Assembly (NCBI RefSeq): GCF_003762925.1
Contig: NZ_RJUK01000001.1
Span: 2,728,001-2,792,000 of the forward strand
DNA: 64,000 nucleotides
Reading direction: 5' to 3'
From: Marinimicrobium koreense
GTDB lineage: Bacteria > Pseudomonadota > Gammaproteobacteria > Pseudomonadales > Cellvibrionaceae
Shown here: positions 43,988 through 55,471 of the stretch, piece by piece
Numbering within the stretch: position 1 is the stretch's first letter
Layout of the letters: each line of letters starts with the position of its first letter
Translations under genes and position numbers: made by a program
The notes under the pieces: generated by a model
Databases searched by the model: none
What the model saw: the letters and a program-made list of their open reading frames with translations, nothing else
What the model was told of the DNA's origin: nothing

Positions 43988-45744
43988 TACTTTCCCTGGG
44001 GTGTGGTTGCCGCCTGAACCACCTCGAACAGGGTCTGGTAGAGCAGGGCCGGCTTGATGGGTTTGCTGATGTAGTCGTTCATGCCCTCGGCCAGGCAGCG
44101 CTCGCGGTCGCCCCGCAGTGCCTGAGCGGTCAGGGCCACGATGGGAATGTCCGGGCGCTGGTCGCCGGCGCGAATCCGCCGGGTCGCCTCATAGCCGTCC
44201 ATGTCGGGCATTTCCAAGTCCATCAATATGACATCGAAATGATCCACATTCCGGTAAAACTGATCCAGTGCCTCGCGGCCTGTGGCGGCCAGTGTCACCT
44301 CGGCGCCGCGCTTGCGCAGAATGCCCTGGGCCACCTGCTGATTCACCTTGTTGTCCTCCGCGAGCAGGACATTCAGCCCGGCCAGGGATACCTCCGCGCC
44401 GGGCGTGGTGGCGGCCTGAGCGTTCAGATGGCCGCTGAACAGTTGACTGAGCGCGTCAAACAGCCGCGATTCGCTGACGGGCTTGTTCAGGAACCCATCC
44501 ACCAGCTCGGCATTCTGCTCGCCGTCGAAAATCTCATCGCGATGGTAGGATGAAATCAACAGGACCTGAGGTGTATGGGCCAGTGCCGGATCCGCCTTGA
44601 GCACTTCGGTGGCCTCCAGGCCGTTGACCACCGGCATCTGATAATCCATCAGTACCAGGTCGTAGGGCCGGCCGGCCCGTTCGGCCGTGCGCAACTGGTG
44701 AATCGCCTCCTCGGCCGACGCTGCGCAGTCGGCATGAAGCTGCATATTGTGCAGGGTTCGTGCAATGATTTCCCTCGCCAGGTCGTTATCATCGACGATC
44801 AGGGCGCGAAGATGCTCAAACTGGTCCGGGCGCTCCTTCAGCGTCCGGGCCCCGATCTGGCTGTGCTCAAACCGGGCGGTAAAGCTGATCCGGCAGCCCC
44901 GGCCGGGCTCGGTCTGAATTTCCAGTTCGCCGTGCATGAGCTTGATCAGGTGATAGCAGATGGTCAATCCGGTGCTGGTCGCCACCCCCACTTGCCGGGG
45001 GAAGTCACCCCGGGCCATGGCGTCGAAACTGGCTTCCAGTGCCGCAACCTGCTCCGGGCTCATTCCCACCCCGAAATCGGTGATGCAGAATTTCAGCTCG
45101 ACGCCTTCCGAAGTGGCGTTGATCTGACGCACGCTCAGCAGCACCTGGTCGCTGGTGGAATACTGCATGGCGTTATTGACCAGATGGCTCAATATCTGGC
45201 TCAGGCGGGCGGTATCGCCCCGGAGAAAGCGGGGCACCTCCGGGTGAAGGTCATAGGTGATATCCACCTGCCGGTGGATGGCGCTGACCTCGAACAACCG
45301 GGCCAGCTTTTCGAACACCTGTTCCAGATCGAAGTGAGCGGATTCGAGGACGATTTTGCCGGTCTCGATTTTGGAGAAGTCGAGCACCTGGTTGATGATA
45401 TGAAGCAGTGAGTCCGCCGCCGCGCCCATGCTGTCCAGATAGCTGCGCTGTTGGTCGTCCAGCGGGGTGTCGCCCAACAGGTGCCCCAGGCCGATGATGG
45501 CGTTCATGGGCGTGCGGATTTCGTGGCTCATTCGGGCCAGAAATTCACTTTTGGTGCGGTTGGCCAGGTCGGCCTGGGTTTTGGCGGCAATCAGGGCATC
45601 CTGGGCGCTGGACAACCGATCCGATGCCTGCGCCTCGGAAAGCGCACCGGCGGGCTCTGAAGAAGCCACTCGGGCTTTCAGCTCTGCCAGTTCCTTCTCC
45701 AGCGCGCGGATGCGCTGTTGCACAGAGGGATCATGTGTCGCCAT
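43987..45744 (-). CDS. Hybrid sensor histidine kinase with two receiver domains
   Basis: About 585 residues, cytosolic, no membrane helix. A coiled-coil start is followed by the HisKA segment [23 protein letters not shown] with His74, the HATPase core ([40 protein letters not shown]), receiver 1 ([26 protein letters not shown]), and receiver 2 ([29 protein letters not shown]). No HPt domain is present, so phosphorelay would need a partner. No sensory domain is recognisable, only the N-terminal coil. The ATG at 45742-45744 is used; another in-frame ATG 7 codons upstream is possible and neither has a clear ribosome binding site. The stop overlaps cyaA. Confidence 0.9.
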   Translation of the reverse strand: MATHDPSVQQRIRALEKELAELKARVASSEPAGALSEAQASDRLSSAQDALIAAKTQADLANRTKSEFLARMSHEIRTPMNAIIGLGHLLGDTPLDDQQRSYLDSMGAAADSLLHIINQVLDFSKIETGKIVLESAHFDLEQVFEKLARLFEVSAIHRQVDITYDLHPEVPRFLRGDTARLSQILSHLVNNAMQYSTSDQVLLSVRQINATSEGVELKFCITDFGVGMSPEQVAALEASFDAMARGDFPRQVGVATSTGLTICYHLIKLMHGELEIQTEPGRGCRISFTARFEHSQIGARTLKERPDQFEHLRALIVDDNDLAREIIARTLHNMQLHADCAASAEEAIHQLRTAERAGRPYDLVLMDYQMPVVNGLEATEVLKADPALAHTPQVLLISSYHRDEIFDGEQNAELVDGFLNKPVSESRLFDALSQLFSGHLNAQAATTPGAEVSLAGLNVLLAEDNKVNQQVAQGILRKRGAEVTLAATGREALDQFYRNVDHFDVILMDLEMPDMDGYEATRRIRAGDQRPDIPIVALTAQALRGDRERCLAEGMNDYISKPIKPALLYQTLFEVVQAATTPQGK

Positions 45745-45802
45745 TACCAAGGCACCGCTGGCCATTTATCGGATAGGGCGGCGCCAGAGCCGGCTTGCTT
45801 CA

Positions 45803-45845
45803 GACGGCTCGAAGCGCCTACAAGGTATATACTTCGAGAGCCGTC
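45803..45845. promoter_or_regulatory. Inverted repeat between the kinase and SLC13 genes
   Basis: GACGGCTCGAAG at the left and CTTCGAGAGCCGTC at the right are imperfect inverted repeats around a spacer containing the palindrome GTATATAC. It could be an operator or a hairpin in the divergent promoter region; unassigned. Confidence 0.4.
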
Positions 45846-45947
45846 AGCGGTCTGCTTTCGCCCGGAGGGCCCGCCCAGACTGTGCTGAGAACGGACTACA
45901 GCCCCTAAGGCTAGTGCATTTTTGGCGCGATGCCAAAGGAAAAATCA

Positions 45948-47447
45948 ATGTCCGGTTATAACCACTCAAAGAGGCCCGTCTTGCCCGATATCCGACCCAC
46001 TCAGGGAAAATGGCTCAGTTTACTGCTCGGGACCACCGGCGTGCTGTTGGTGGCCCTGGTTCCGGCCCCCGGCGATCTGTCCACCGAGGCCTGGCGCGCT
46101 CTGGGGTTGGCATGGCTGATGGCCGTGTTCTGGATTGCCGAAACATTGCCTCTGGCCGCCACCGCGCTGCTGCCGATTGTGCTCGGCCCACTGCTCGGTC
46201 TGGTCGAGCCCGGTGCCGTAACTCGCGATTATGCCCACCCGCTGATCTTCCTGTTTCTCGGCGGGTTTGTGTTGGGCCTGGCCATGGAACGCTGGCGTCT
46301 GCACGAGCGGATGGCACTGCGGATTCTGTCCACCATGGGCGGCACCCCGGCCCGGGAACTGGCGGGTTTCATGTTGGCCACAGCCTTCCTGAGTATGTGG
46401 GTCAGCAATACGGCCACCGCGATCATGATGCTGCCCATTGCACTCTCGGTCATTCAGGTGAAAGGGGTCGATGATGCCCGTTCGGGCAACCCCTACGCCG
46501 TGGCCCTGCTGCTTGCCGTTGCCTATTCCGCGAGTATCGGCGGCATTGCCACTCTGATCGGCACCCCGCCAAACGCTCTGCTGGCCGCCTATCTGTCCGA
46601 ACAACATGGTATCCAATTGGGATTTGGCGAGTGGATGATCATCGGCTTGCCGGTCAGCCTGACCATGCTGACAGCGGCCTGGCTGTGGCTGGCCCACGTG
46701 GTGGCCCGCGGACGGACCGCCGGTACCGGCGATGCTCCATCTCACAAAACCGATCACGACCTGTTCCGGCAGCGCCTCGACGAGCTGGGGCCCATGACGC
46801 GGATGGAAAAGCGGGTCACCTGGGTGTTCATCCTGACGGCGGTGGCCTGGATTTTTCAGCCCTTGCTGGCCGGATTATTCCCCGCTGGTTCGCTCACCGA
46901 CACCAGCATCGCCATTGCCTGTGCCATTGTACTGCACGCGCTTCCCGCCGGTGATGGAAACGGCTCACGCCTGATGGACTGGGAATCCAGCCAGAAACTG
47001 CCCTGGGGGGTATTGCTGCTGTTTGGTGGCGGGCTGGCACTGGCCGGTATCATCCAGGATTCCGGGCTGGCCCAAGCCATTGCCTCGGGCCTGGAAACGC
47101 TGAATCGCTGGCCTACCGCGGTCATTGTTCTGGCCGTGACGGCAACCATCATCTTTCTGACCGAAATCACCAGCAATACCGCGACAACGGCCGCCTTTCT
47201 CCCCCTGCTGGGCGCGCTGGCCATTGCCCTGGGTCTGCCGGTGGAGGCGCTCGTGGTGCCCGCCGCGATTGCCGCGAGCTGTGCCTTCATGCTGCCGGTG
47301 GCCACCCCACCGAATGCCATTGTGTTTGGCTCAAACCAGCTATCGATCAAACAGATGGCATCCGCAGGTTTAGCGCTCAATCTGATCGGTACCGCTCTGG
47401 TGGCGGCCCTCGGGACGGCGCTGATTCACTGGCGGTTGTTCCACTAG
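45948..47447 (+). CDS. SLC13/DASS family anion symporter
   Basis: A 499-residue membrane protein with about eleven hydrophobic segments. Two SNT motifs, one per inverted half, read [13 protein letters not shown] and [13 protein letters not shown], as in sodium/dicarboxylate symporters. The family signature is in [19 protein letters not shown]. It probably carries C4-dicarboxylates, citrate or related anions with sodium. The ATG at 45948 with AAAGGA 7 bases upstream is used; an upstream in-frame ATG six codons earlier has no ribosome binding site. It is divergent from the kinase-cyaA pair. Confidence 0.92.
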   Translation: MSGYNHSKRPVLPDIRPTQGKWLSLLLGTTGVLLVALVPAPGDLSTEAWRALGLAWLMAVFWIAETLPLAATALLPIVLGPLLGLVEPGAVTRDYAHPLIFLFLGGFVLGLAMERWRLHERMALRILSTMGGTPARELAGFMLATAFLSMWVSNTATAIMMLPIALSVIQVKGVDDARSGNPYAVALLLAVAYSASIGGIATLIGTPPNALLAAYLSEQHGIQLGFGEWMIIGLPVSLTMLTAAWLWLAHVVARGRTAGTGDAPSHKTDHDLFRQRLDELGPMTRMEKRVTWVFILTAVAWIFQPLLAGLFPAGSLTDTSIAIACAIVLHALPAGDGNGSRLMDWESSQKLPWGVLLLFGGGLALAGIIQDSGLAQAIASGLETLNRWPTAVIVLAVTATIIFLTEITSNTATTAAFLPLLGALAIALGLPVEALVVPAAIAASCAFMLPVATPPNAIVFGSNQLSIKQMASAGLALNLIGTALVAALGTALIHWRLFH

Positions 47448-47651
47448 CGTTCACTGGTTAGTTGGGCCCAAAAGGGATATAGTCGTGCCGACCGGATGAT
47501 AATAATCAGCCCACTGTGAATCCAAACCCGTTGCCGCTCGCGTCCTAACCCAGAGCACAACGGGTGAGCCAGCCGCCGGCCTTCCGGAGCGGTCGGCATC
47601 AAGGTATCAGTCTGGGCTATCAAGCCAGGAAGCCAATTTGCGGACAGCGTC

Positions 47652-48350
47652 ATGATCAAACTCGATAATATTCACAAGTACTACGCCACCGGCGACCAGC
47701 GCCTGCATGTGCTCAAGGGCATCAACCTGCACATTCGCGAGGGCGAGCTGGTGTCGATCATGGGTTCGTCGGGCTCGGGCAAATCCACCCTGCTGAATAT
47801 TCTGGGGATTCTCGATACCCACGATGAGGGCGACTACTTTCTCGCCGGGCGGGAAATTCGCCACCTGAAACAGAAGACCGCCGCGCAAATGCGCAACCAG
47901 TTGCTCGGCTTCATTTTCCAGTCATTCAATCTTCTGCCCTTCAAAAACGCCCTTGAGAATGTGGCCCTGCCACTGTACTACCAGAATGTCGGGCGCAAGG
48001 AGCGCAACCGGACCGCCGCCCGCTACCTGGAGATGGTGGGGCTGAGTGACCGCGCCCTGCACATGCCCAACGAACTATCCGGCGGCCAGAAGCAGCGCGT
48101 GGCCATTGCCCGGGCGTTGGTAACCCAGCCCAAAGTCATTCTCGCCGATGAGCCCACCGGCGCCCTGGACAGTAAGACGACCGAGGACATCATGGCGCTG
48201 ATCAAGGAAGTGCACAGTCTGGGCAACACCATCGTGATCGTCACCCATGAAAAGGATGTCGCCAACCAGACCGAGCGGCAGATTGTGCTCAAAGACGGCC
48301 AGATTATTTCCGCCGCCGACCTGCACAGATCGGCCCTCGAACACGCCTGA
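47652..48350 (+). CDS. ABC transporter ATP-binding protein, MacB type
   Basis: A 232-residue ATPase. Walker A is GSSGSGKST at about 37-45, signature LSGGQKQRVAIARAL, Walker B VILADEPTGALDSKT. This is the LolD/MacB-type ATPase used by mechanotransmission exporters. The next gene starts 15 bases after its stop. The 200 bases before it show no gene. Confidence 0.94.
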   Translation: MIKLDNIHKYYATGDQRLHVLKGINLHIREGELVSIMGSSGSGKSTLLNILGILDTHDEGDYFLAGREIRHLKQKTAAQMRNQLLGFIFQSFNLLPFKNALENVALPLYYQNVGRKERNRTAARYLEMVGLSDRALHMPNELSGGQKQRVAIARALVTQPKVILADEPTGALDSKTTEDIMALIKEVHSLGNTIVIVTHEKDVANQTERQIVLKDGQIISAADLHRSALEHA

Positions 48351-48365
48351 GCGCCGAGGCCAGAC

Positions 48366-49601
48366 ATGGACGGATTACAGGAAATTCTCTACACCCTGCG
48401 CCAGAACAAGCTGCGCACCGCGCTCACCGCCTTCGGCGTGTTCTGGGGTATTTTCATGCTGATCCTGCTACTCGGCGCCGGCCGGGGCATGCAGAACGGC
48501 GTGTACGACAGCTTCGGTACCGACGTGCGCGATTTTGTGGTGATCTGGTCCGGGGCGACCTCGGTGGCCCATCAGGGCATGTCGGTGGGTCGGCGCATTC
48601 AGCTCACCACCGCCGATCTGTACGCCATCAAACGTCAGGTCCCCGGCGTCGGGTTTATCGCGTCGGAAAACCGCATCAATAACGCCAGTATTCGTGCGGG
48701 TAACAAATCCGGCAGTTTTTCCCTGCACGGTATCCCCGATGATTTTTTCCGCATCAAAGGCGTGGAGCCATTCGACTTCGGCCGCGAGCTGAACCGTCTT
48801 GACCAGGCCCAGTTGCGCAAATCCTGTCTGCTCGGGCGCACCGTGGTCGAGAGATTGTTTGGCCCCGGAACGGACCCGGTCGGCCAGGAAGTCACGGTCA
48901 ACAACGTAGTGCTGACGGTGGTGGGTGTGTTCTACGACCGGAACAACCGCGGCCAGGATTCAGAGCGCATCTACATTGCCGATACCACCTATCGCACCGT
49001 CTTCGGGGGCGGCGACAACATTCAGACACTGTGGCTTCGGCCGGCACCCGGCTACGACGGTGTTCAGGTGGAACAACAGGTGATTGAGCTGCTGAAGCAG
49101 CGTCATCAGGTGGCGGAGGAGGATCGCCGGGCAATCCAGTCCTTCAACATGGCCGGCCCCGCAAAAATGGTCAACGGGCTTTTCCTGGCGATCAATGCCT
49201 TCATCTGGTTTGTCGGCTTGGGCACGCTCACCGCCGGTATTGTGGGTGTGAGCAACATCATGATCATTACGGTAAAAGAGCGCACCCGGGAAATCGGCAT
49301 TCGCAAAGCCCTGGGCGCAACACCGTTCAACATTGTGAAAACGCTGCTGCTGGAATCCATTCTGGTCACCAGTATCGCCGGCTATGCCGGGCTGGTCTTG
49401 GGCGTGGGACTGATCGAACTGATGGCCTTCGGTCTGCGCTCGGTGGGCGCCAACCTGCCGTTCTTTCAGAACCCGGAAGTCAACTTCCAGGCGGCGATCA
49501 CCGCCATCGTATTGCTGGTGATTGTGGGTGCCCTGGCGGGTCTGGTGCCGGCGCTGAAAGCGGCCCGAATCATGCCCATTGAAGCCATGCGCGCGGAGTA
49601 G
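48366..49601 (+). CDS. MacB-like ABC permease 1
   Basis: A 411-residue permease. An N-terminal membrane helix (LRTALTAFGVFWGIFMLILLLGAG) precedes a large periplasmic domain (about 45-270). Three C-terminal helices follow with VKERTREIGIRKALGATPFNIVKTLLLESI, the FtsX/MacB hallmark. It ends 6 bases before the second permease. The two permeases are clearly related from the first 60 residues, consistent with tandem duplication. Confidence 0.92.
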   Translation: MDGLQEILYTLRQNKLRTALTAFGVFWGIFMLILLLGAGRGMQNGVYDSFGTDVRDFVVIWSGATSVAHQGMSVGRRIQLTTADLYAIKRQVPGVGFIASENRINNASIRAGNKSGSFSLHGIPDDFFRIKGVEPFDFGRELNRLDQAQLRKSCLLGRTVVERLFGPGTDPVGQEVTVNNVVLTVVGVFYDRNNRGQDSERIYIADTTYRTVFGGGDNIQTLWLRPAPGYDGVQVEQQVIELLKQRHQVAEEDRRAIQSFNMAGPAKMVNGLFLAINAFIWFVGLGTLTAGIVGVSNIMIITVKERTREIGIRKALGATPFNIVKTLLLESILVTSIAGYAGLVLGVGLIELMAFGLRSVGANLPFFQNPEVNFQAAITAIVLLVIVGALAGLVPALKAARIMPIEAMRAE

Positions 49602-49607
49602 CCACCA

Positions 49608-50873
49608 GTGATTATTGATACCCAAAAGTGGCAGGAAATTTTCATCACCCTGCGCCAGCACAAACTGCGCACCGGGCTCACCGCCTTCGGGGTGTTCTGG
49701 GGCATTTTCATGCTGACCGTGCTGCTCGGCGCGGGCAAGGGACTCGAAAACGGCGTGATGGAAGGTTTTCGCGGCGTACCCAACGCGGTGTGGATCTGGT
49801 CCCAGGGGCGCACCCAAGTACCCTACCAAGGCATGCCCATCGGCCGCCAGATCATACTGCGACCCGACGATCTTCCGGCGATTCGCGACAATATTCCCAC
49901 CGTCGATCGTCTCTACCCCCAGAACAGTGTGGGCATCTGGGGCGGTTCACCGGCCTACACCGTGTACGAACAGAACAGTGGCAGTTTTTCCGTTCAGGGC
50001 GCCATGGCCGGAATGGCCGGAATTTATCGGCAGCGGGTCGTGGAAGGGCGCTATCTGAACACGCTCGACGACCGGGAACGGCGCAAAGTGGTGATCATCG
50101 GCCAACGGGTCAAGGACCAACTGTTCGCGCCGGGCGAAGCGGCCGTCGGACAGTATCTGACGATCGATGGCATCAGCTTTCAGGTAGTGGGCGTGTACGC
50201 CAGCACCTCGACCGAGCCCGACAGCAGTGAGGAAGAACGCATCTACATGCCCAACGATACGCTGCGCCAGACCTTCAACCAGACCGCCTGGATCGGCAGC
50301 ATGGTGGTAATCCCCAAGCCGGGCGTTCACGCCGCCGACGTCGAGCAGCAGGTCAAATCATTTTTGCACGAACGCAAGCAGGTGGCGCCCGATGATGTCG
50401 GCGTGCTGGGCAGCTTCAACCTGCAGACCGAGTTCGACAAGATCAACGGGCTGTTCACCGGCATTCAGGTATTCAGTTGGTTTGTGGCCATCGGCACCAT
50501 CATGGCCGGCGCTCTGGGTGTGGGCAACATCATGTTGATCGTGGTTCGGGAGCGCACCCGGGAAATCGGGTTGCGCAAGGCGCTGGGCGCAACACCTACG
50601 TCCATCGTGGCCATGATCGTGCAGGAGTCCATCTTCATTACCGCCGTGGCCGGCTACACCGGTCTGGTGGCGGGCGTCCTGCTGCTGGAGGGCGTCAATG
50701 CCCTGCTCGCGGCCAGCGGCGGCCGGGCCGGCATGTTCAGCAATCCGGAAGTGGATTTCACCACAGCGCTGATGGCCTTGGCCGTGTTGATCGTTTCCGG
50801 GGTCATTGCGGCGTTGCTCCCCGCCGCCAAAGCGGCCAGCGTCAATCCGATCGCGGCCCTTCAGGACGAATAA
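49608..50873 (+). CDS. MacB-like ABC permease 2
   Basis: A 421-residue permease with the same design as the preceding gene product: helix with LRTGLTAFGVFWGIFMLTVLLGAG, periplasmic domain, and RERTREIGLRKALGATPTSIVAMIVQESIF in the C-terminal helices. The start is a GTG at 49608-49610, six bases after the stop of permease 1. The two could form a heterodimer. The gene leads into the adaptor gene 33 bases downstream. Confidence 0.92.
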   Translation: MIIDTQKWQEIFITLRQHKLRTGLTAFGVFWGIFMLTVLLGAGKGLENGVMEGFRGVPNAVWIWSQGRTQVPYQGMPIGRQIILRPDDLPAIRDNIPTVDRLYPQNSVGIWGGSPAYTVYEQNSGSFSVQGAMAGMAGIYRQRVVEGRYLNTLDDRERRKVVIIGQRVKDQLFAPGEAAVGQYLTIDGISFQVVGVYASTSTEPDSSEEERIYMPNDTLRQTFNQTAWIGSMVVIPKPGVHAADVEQQVKSFLHERKQVAPDDVGVLGSFNLQTEFDKINGLFTGIQVFSWFVAIGTIMAGALGVGNIMLIVVRERTREIGLRKALGATPTSIVAMIVQESIFITAVAGYTGLVAGVLLLEGVNALLAASGGRAGMFSNPEVDFTTALMALAVLIVSGVIAALLPAAKAASVNPIAALQDE

Positions 50874-50906
50874 TTTTCACGTTTGCTTCACTACGAGATC
50901 GTCACC

Positions 50907-51983
50907 ATGAAAAAGGTATTCACAGTTCTTCTGCTCGGGTTTATCGCACTGATCTTTATCAGCACGGCGGTATTTCTGTACAACAAATCCCAGGCCAAGC
51001 CGGTGACCTACGAAACGGACGCGCCTGCGATAATGGACATTGTCCAGAAAACCGTGGCCACCGGCCGGGTGGTTCCCCGCAAGGAGGTCAACGTGACCTC
51101 CCAGGTGTCCGGCGTGGTGGACACCGTGTATGTCACTGCCGGACAGACGGTCCGCAAGGGCGATCTGATTTCGCGCATCACCCTGGCTCCCAGTATGGTG
51201 ATGCTGAACAACGCCGAGTCCCAACTCGACTCCGCACGGATCAGCCTGGCCAACGCTGAAGAGGAGTTGGACCGACAGCGCAAATTGTTTGAAAGCGGGC
51301 TGATTCCCGCCTCGGAATTCAGCCGGTTCCAGTTGGACTACGAGCTCAAGCGCGAAGCGGTTCGCTCGGCAGAAAATCACCTGCTGCTGATCAGCGAGGG
51401 CGCCACCAGCGATTCCGATCTGGTCTCCAACGTGATCCGCGCACCGGTCGATGGCATGATCCTGGATATTCCCAATAAGGAAGGTGCGTTTATCGTTGAA
51501 TCCAGCACCTACGGAGCGGGTACACCGGTCGCCGTGATGGCCGACATGAACGATATGATTTTCGAGGGCAAGGTGGACGAAGCGGAAGTCGGTAAAATCG
51601 AAGAGGGCATGTCACTGATTCTGCATGTGGGCGCGCTACAGGACGAGACCTTCGATGCGACCCTGGAGCACATTGCTCCCAAAGGCGAAGAAGATCAGGG
51701 CACCATCAAATTCGAAATCCGCGCCGCCGTGACCCTGGAAGACCAGGTGTTTCTACGAGCCAATTACAGTGCCAATGCGGATATTGTTCTGGCCGAACGC
51801 AAAGACGTGTTGGCCATCAACGAGGGTAACCTGATCATTGAGGGCGATGAGTATTTTGTCGAAGTCGAAACCGCCGATCAGGTGTTTGAAAAACGCCCCG
51901 TCGAGGTGGGGCTATCCAACGGCATCCACATTGAGGTCGTTGAAGGTTTGACTCAGGACGAGAAGATCAAGAAACAGTCCTGA
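50907..51983 (+). CDS. MacA-like periplasmic adaptor
   Basis: A 358-residue adaptor. N-terminal anchor MKKVFTVLLLGFIALIFISTAVFLY, then the lipoyl and barrel region (VVPRKEVNVTSQVSGVVDTVYVTAGQTVRKGDLI), a helical hairpin of about 100 residues, the second lipoyl half (VIRAPVDGMILDIPN) and C-terminal barrel. It completes an ATPase-permease-permease-adaptor exporter; an outer-membrane channel is not encoded here. The ATG at 50907 is preferred to a start at 50883. Confidence 0.9.
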   Translation: MKKVFTVLLLGFIALIFISTAVFLYNKSQAKPVTYETDAPAIMDIVQKTVATGRVVPRKEVNVTSQVSGVVDTVYVTAGQTVRKGDLISRITLAPSMVMLNNAESQLDSARISLANAEEELDRQRKLFESGLIPASEFSRFQLDYELKREAVRSAENHLLLISEGATSDSDLVSNVIRAPVDGMILDIPNKEGAFIVESSTYGAGTPVAVMADMNDMIFEGKVDEAEVGKIEEGMSLILHVGALQDETFDATLEHIAPKGEEDQGTIKFEIRAAVTLEDQVFLRANYSANADIVLAERKDVLAINEGNLIIEGDEYFVEVETADQVFEKRPVEVGLSNGIHIEVVEGLTQDEKIKKQS

Positions 51984-52003
51984 TCCACGTAAAGGCAGCA
52001 GCT

Positions 52004-52031
52004 GTCGGGTTACGCCTTCGGCTAACCCGAC
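52004..52031. repeat. Dispersed palindrome, GTCGGGTTACG type, copy 2
   Basis: GTCGGGTTACG with GGCTAACCCGAC around a CTTC-type loop. Second copy of the repeat at 2129-2156. It lies between the converging adaptor and argH genes and could serve as a terminator hairpin. Confidence 0.7.
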
Positions 52032-52048
52032 ACTGGGCTCAATCAGCT

Positions 52049-53449
<1,401 letters not shown>

Positions 53450-53581
53450 GAAGACACTCGCTGTAATTGGACGTAGATAATAATTGGTTCACAAATCGGG
53501 CGCGTAAATCGCCTCAGGGTGCGCAAAACGCGTAGGATAGCGGCACGAAAGGCGCACAGTATAACGTAATCGAGGCCTACT

Positions 53582-54634
53582 TTGACGGATCACCCAACAG
53601 CCAGACCCGCCTCCGGCGAGAGCACAAGCTTCCTGCCCAACCTGTGTGCACCCCAGGCGGTGCTGCTGCTGGTGTTGGTGGCGGAGCTGCTGGCGGTGTT
53701 GCTGGCCATGATCAACCGGGGCCTGGCCCAGCTCAGCTGGGATGCCATCGCCCTGTATTCCTTTCTGGTGCAGTGGATCGTGCTGGTCAGCGCGGTTCTG
53801 CTGTGCCGCCTGCAACCGCGCCTGAACCGCTGCACCCCGGTGCGGGCCGGCGCTCTCAGCTACGGGCTGGTGCTGGCCGTGACGGTCATTTTCTCCCTGC
53901 TCGGACAGTGGCTCTTGCAGGCCTTTCTGGGCGCCGAGCTTCGGCTCGACGGCTGGCAACTGGCGGAAAATCTGCTGGCCGCCGCCATTCTGGCGGGCAT
54001 CGGCTTGCGTTACCTGTATCTGCAGCAGCAGCTGCGCAACCAACAGCAGGCCGAGTTGAGCGCCCGGATTCAGGCCCTGCAATCGCGCATTCGCCCTCAT
54101 TTTCTGTTCAACAGCCTCAACAGCATCGCCAGTCTGATTGCCACGGCGCCGGACCGGGCCGAACGGGCGGTGGAGGATCTGGCCGGCCTGTTTCGCGCCA
54201 GCCTGGCCGAGCCGGCGTTGATTCCCCTGAAGCGGGAGTTGGCGCTGTGCCGGGGCTATCTGGCCATGGAGCAATTGCGCCTGGGAGACCGGTTGCGGGT
54301 GGATTGGCATCTGGACGAGCTGCCAGAGAGCACGCCCATTCCCGCCCTGTTGCTACAACCGCTATTGGAAAACGCCGTTTTCCACGGCATCGAGCCGCGC
54401 CCGGAGGGGGGCGACATCCAGATTCAGATCGCCCGCTCCGGCAACCAGGTGGCGATCCGGATCGATAACCCGCTGCCCGCCGGCCGCCACCCGGAGCAGG
54501 CCCGGCAGACCAACCGCATGGCGCTGGATAATGTCCGCCACCGCCTGCAGGCGCACTTTGGGCCGGCGGCGCGCTTGTCCGAGCGCCGCGAAGGCGGTAG
54601 GTTTACCCTGATCATCACTTACCCGACGGAGTGA
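53582..54634 (+). CDS. algZ: LytS-type sensor histidine kinase (AlgZ/FimS)
   Basis: A 350-residue membrane kinase. Four to five hydrophobic helices form the N-terminal 140 residues. The His-kinase segment reads LQSRIRPHFLFNSLNSIASLI, a His in the LytS-type box, followed by QPLLENAVFHGIEP and a short HATPase core. The start is a TTG at 53582-53584 with GAGG 6 bases upstream; this is the only start that fits the conserved N-terminus. It pairs with the response regulator three bases on. Confidence 0.88.
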   Translation: MTDHPTARPASGESTSFLPNLCAPQAVLLLVLVAELLAVLLAMINRGLAQLSWDAIALYSFLVQWIVLVSAVLLCRLQPRLNRCTPVRAGALSYGLVLAVTVIFSLLGQWLLQAFLGAELRLDGWQLAENLLAAAILAGIGLRYLYLQQQLRNQQQAELSARIQALQSRIRPHFLFNSLNSIASLIATAPDRAERAVEDLAGLFRASLAEPALIPLKRELALCRGYLAMEQLRLGDRLRVDWHLDELPESTPIPALLLQPLLENAVFHGIEPRPEGGDIQIQIARSGNQVAIRIDNPLPAGRHPEQARQTNRMALDNVRHRLQAHFGPAARLSERREGGRFTLIITYPTE

Positions 54635-54637
54635 CCC

Positions 54638-55372
54638 ATGGATGTCCTGATTGTCGACGATGAACCTCTGGCCCGCGAGCGACTGGCTCGCATGGTCGAC
54701 CAGTTGGACGGCTATTCCGTGGTGGCCCAGGCCGGCGACAGCGCCTCGGCTCTGACCGCCATTGCCCACCACGACCCGGATGTGGTCCTGCTGGATGTCC
54801 GCATGCCGGGCGACGACGGCGTCACCGCCGCCCACCGGATCGGCGAGCTCGAGGACCCACCGGCGGTCATCTTCTGCACCGCCTTCGACGAGTATGCCCT
54901 GGATGCCTTCGGAACCCAGGCCGTGGGCTATCTGCTCAAACCCGTGCGCGCCGAACAGCTACTGGAAGTGCTGGAAAAAGCCCGCACGCCCAACAAGCTT
55001 CAGAAGCGGGCCCAGCAGAACCGTCACCCGGCGGGTAAAGAACGCAGTCATATCAGCGCCAAAACACCCCGCGGCGTCGAGCTGATTCCCCTCGATAGCG
55101 TGCGCTATTTTATGGCCGACCAGAAGTACGTCACCGTCTATCACGACCGCGGCGAGCACCTGCTGGACGACACCTTGAAAGAGCTGGAAGAGGCCTTCGG
55201 CGATCGCTTTCTGCGCACCCACCGCAGCGTGCTGGTGTCGGTCAATCACATCCAGGCCATGGAGCGGGACAATGAAGGACACTATCAGGTGCGTCTGGCG
55301 GATACCGACCATCGGCCGCCGGTGAGCCGGCGGCACGCCAGTGCGTTGAAGGAGCTGCTTCAGAAAATATGA
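54638..55372 (+). CDS. algR: LytTR response regulator (AlgR)
   Basis: A 244-residue regulator. The receiver domain (VDDEPLARERLARMVDQ, with the phosphoacceptor Asp in VVLLDVRMPGDDGV) is followed by a LytTR DNA-binding domain (about 140-240, ending RHASALKELLQKI). In pseudomonads AlgR controls alginate, pili and virulence genes; the role here is inferred by homology. It follows algZ by three bases. Confidence 0.9.
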   Translation: MDVLIVDDEPLARERLARMVDQLDGYSVVAQAGDSASALTAIAHHDPDVVLLDVRMPGDDGVTAAHRIGELEDPPAVIFCTAFDEYALDAFGTQAVGYLLKPVRAEQLLEVLEKARTPNKLQKRAQQNRHPAGKERSHISAKTPRGVELIPLDSVRYFMADQKYVTVYHDRGEHLLDDTLKELEEAFGDRFLRTHRSVLVSVNHIQAMERDNEGHYQVRLADTDHRPPVSRRHASALKELLQKI

Positions 55373-55471
55373 ATCGCCTCGTATTGAGCGCAGAGCCTGC
55401 ACCGGGCGCGCCAACAATAAGAAGCTACTATTATTACTACGCCTTCTGGAATCACCACCGCCAAATCACTA

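Noticed and set aside
47448-47651. Possible RNA gene between the SLC13 and MacB-like genes
   Set aside because: No tRNA-like cloverleaf or clear terminator could be drawn; nothing reported.
55420-55440. Low-complexity TACTATTATTACTACG stretch after algR
   Set aside because: Too short and without repeats elsewhere in the window to support an element.
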